NCBI GenBank assembly: GCA_963717745.1
Contig: CAVQXJ010000013.1
Location: forward strand, 992,001 to 1,056,000
Direction of reading: 5' to 3'
DNA from: JACCXG01 sp963717745
Lineage (GTDB): Bacteria; Acidobacteriota; Vicinamibacteria; Vicinamibacterales; 2-12-FULL-66-21
DNA: 64,000 bases
How positions within the stretch are numbered: position 1 is the stretch's first letter; every line of letters begins with the position of its first letter. The notes beneath the pieces were generated by a model. The model did not search any database. It was not told where the DNA came from and saw only the letters and a program-made list of their open reading frames with translations. This document shows positions 63,243 through 64,000 of the stretch, piece after piece. The position numbers and the translations under genes are program-made.

Positions 63243-63863
63243 TCACTTGGACTGTTTGAGCGTCAGATTGCCGGCACCCAGACTGGCCTTGAGGGTGTAC
63301 TTCCCCCGGCCCGACCAACTGAAGCGCTGCAGCAGGCCGGATCGAGAGCCGTTGAACACGCCGGCCTGAATGTCGCCTGCTTTCACCGATCCGTCCACGC
63401 TCGAGTACTCATTGGGATCGCCGACGGAAATATCGACGTTACCCGCGGTGCTCTCGATGTCCTTATTGCCAGCGATTGCGGCGATCTCCAGATTGCCAGC
63501 GCTCAAGCGAACCACGAGGTCGACGGTGGCTGGCACTTCGATGGTCGCCTGAAAGTTATTGGAAGGCGGGTCTTTTACGCCGACGTGGGCCTCCGCGCCG
63601 TTGGTGGTCAGCTCGGCCCTGGCCTTGCCGGTATTGCCGCTGAAGGTGACGCGGATCTGCTCGCCTGCGGCAGGACGGACGGCGTACGAGCCTCCGTCGA
63701 GCTCGACGTGAATCTTGCCGCCGGACGCGAATGGCTTCTCGGCCATCACCGTCGGTTTCGCCGTTTCGGTCGTCGCGGGTGGAGTCGTCTCGGGTGGAGA
63801 AGAACAGCCCTCGCAAAAGAAGAGCGTCAGAAGAACAGATATGAGCACTCCGCGTAATCTCAC
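63243..63863 (-). CDS. lipoprotein with DUF4097/DUF2807-like beta-helix domain
   Basis: 206 residues from the GTG at 63863, seven bases after GGAGGT. A leader GVLISVLLTLFFCEGC ends in a Cys suited to lipidation, although the lipobox is not ideal. A Pro/Thr-rich linker (PPETTPPATTETAKP) follows, then repeated short strands (GGKIHVELDGGSYAVRPAAGEQIRVTFSG, VDLVVRLSAGNLEIAAIAGNKDIESTAGNVDISVGD, GKYTLKASLGAGNLTLKQ) of the putative-adhesin beta-helix type. Anchored envelope protein of unknown function. Confidence 0.8.
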   Translation of the reverse strand: MRLRGVLISVLLTLFFCEGCSSPPETTPPATTETAKPTVMAEKPFASGGKIHVELDGGSYAVRPAAGEQIRVTFSGNTGKARAELTTNGAEAHVGVKDPPSNNFQATIEVPATVDLVVRLSAGNLEIAAIAGNKDIESTAGNVDISVGDPNEYSSVDGSVKAGDIQAGVFNGSRSGLLQRFSWSGRGKYTLKASLGAGNLTLKQSK

Positions 63864-64000
63864 GATCGAACCTCCAGTTCCGAGTGACACCGAGCCGCCA
63901 CCGCAGCATAGGGCTTGTCATCCTCCGCGCAACGCGCTGGATGGATCCAATGCGGCGGCCCTCCGCGCTGGCAGCCAGCACGACACTGCCGCAATGACCA
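63864..64000. other. right-edge intergenic sequence
   Basis: 137 bp upstream of the lipoprotein, containing its promoter region; CCTCCGCGCAACGCGCTGGATGG includes a short GCGCAACGCGC palindrome. No gene start is visible before the edge. Confidence 0.3.

Overview
The window looks like one stretch of an Acidobacteriota chromosome, most likely class Vicinamibacteria. That is an inference from the very high GC content, the many duplicated MacB/FtsX-type permeases of the acidobacterial ADOP family with PadR partners, and the secreted esterases (tannase/feruloyl esterase type, acetyl-xylan-esterase type, SMP-30 lactonase). I see no rRNA, tRNA, CRISPR array, plasmid origin or intact prophage.

Layout. 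1-4.1 kb (minus): a signalling operon of a PilB/GspE ATPase fused to a response-regulator receiver domain, a YfiR-family periplasmic protein and a CHASE8-type hybrid-like histidine kinase that runs off the left edge. 4.3-5.5 kb: a secreted matrixin-like metalloprotease with a partner. 5.6-9.5 kb: an ADOP permease divergent from a PadR/HAAS pair. 9.7-20.3 kb: a 2420-residue secreted repeat protein, then three tandem phage-tail-collar proteins, a GNAT, a 2OG-Fe(II) oxygenase and a DUF6916-like protein. 20.3-21.0 kb: debris of two toxin-antitoxin-like modules. 21-27 kb: a REP zone, with dispersed copies of one repeat, often as 72-bp inverted pairs, plus their probable mobilising transposase (RAYT) at 25.96-26.83 kb between opposed repeat arrays. 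27-39 kb: frameshifted S41 protease, ADOP genes, hydrolases and a head-to-head deletion junction. 39-44 kb: aldo/keto reductase, PadR-ADOP operon and a BACON-domain lipoprotein. 44-49 kb: XRE/DUF2975 pair, two Tat-exported esterase/lactonase proteins and a 158-bp hairpin element. 49-57 kb: ADOP fragment, two further ADOPs, a dienelactone-hydrolase-like gene, a SYLF protein and a small lipoprotein. 57-64 kb: tannase-like esterase, kinase and amidohydrolase remnants, a glyoxalase-fold protein, an AlkD-like protein and a surface lipoprotein.

Themes. Seven ADOP loci (six near full length, one remnant) dominate. Three have PadR partners, and several promoters carry inverted-repeat operators. Two unlinked promoters (upstream of the ADOP at 8284 and the hydrolase at 36532) share -35/-10 spacing and a CTCGGTTACCGAG palindrome, which suggests one regulator. 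Many reading frames are broken by single-base shifts. Some of these are probably assembly indels, but truncations at shared junctions (38.24 kb, 49.9 kb, 59.59 kb, 62.56 kb, 20.65 kb) look like real deletions. The two best candidates for a less-described system are the REP/RAYT unit with its dispersed inverted pairs, and the giant-repeat-protein/triple tail-collar locus.
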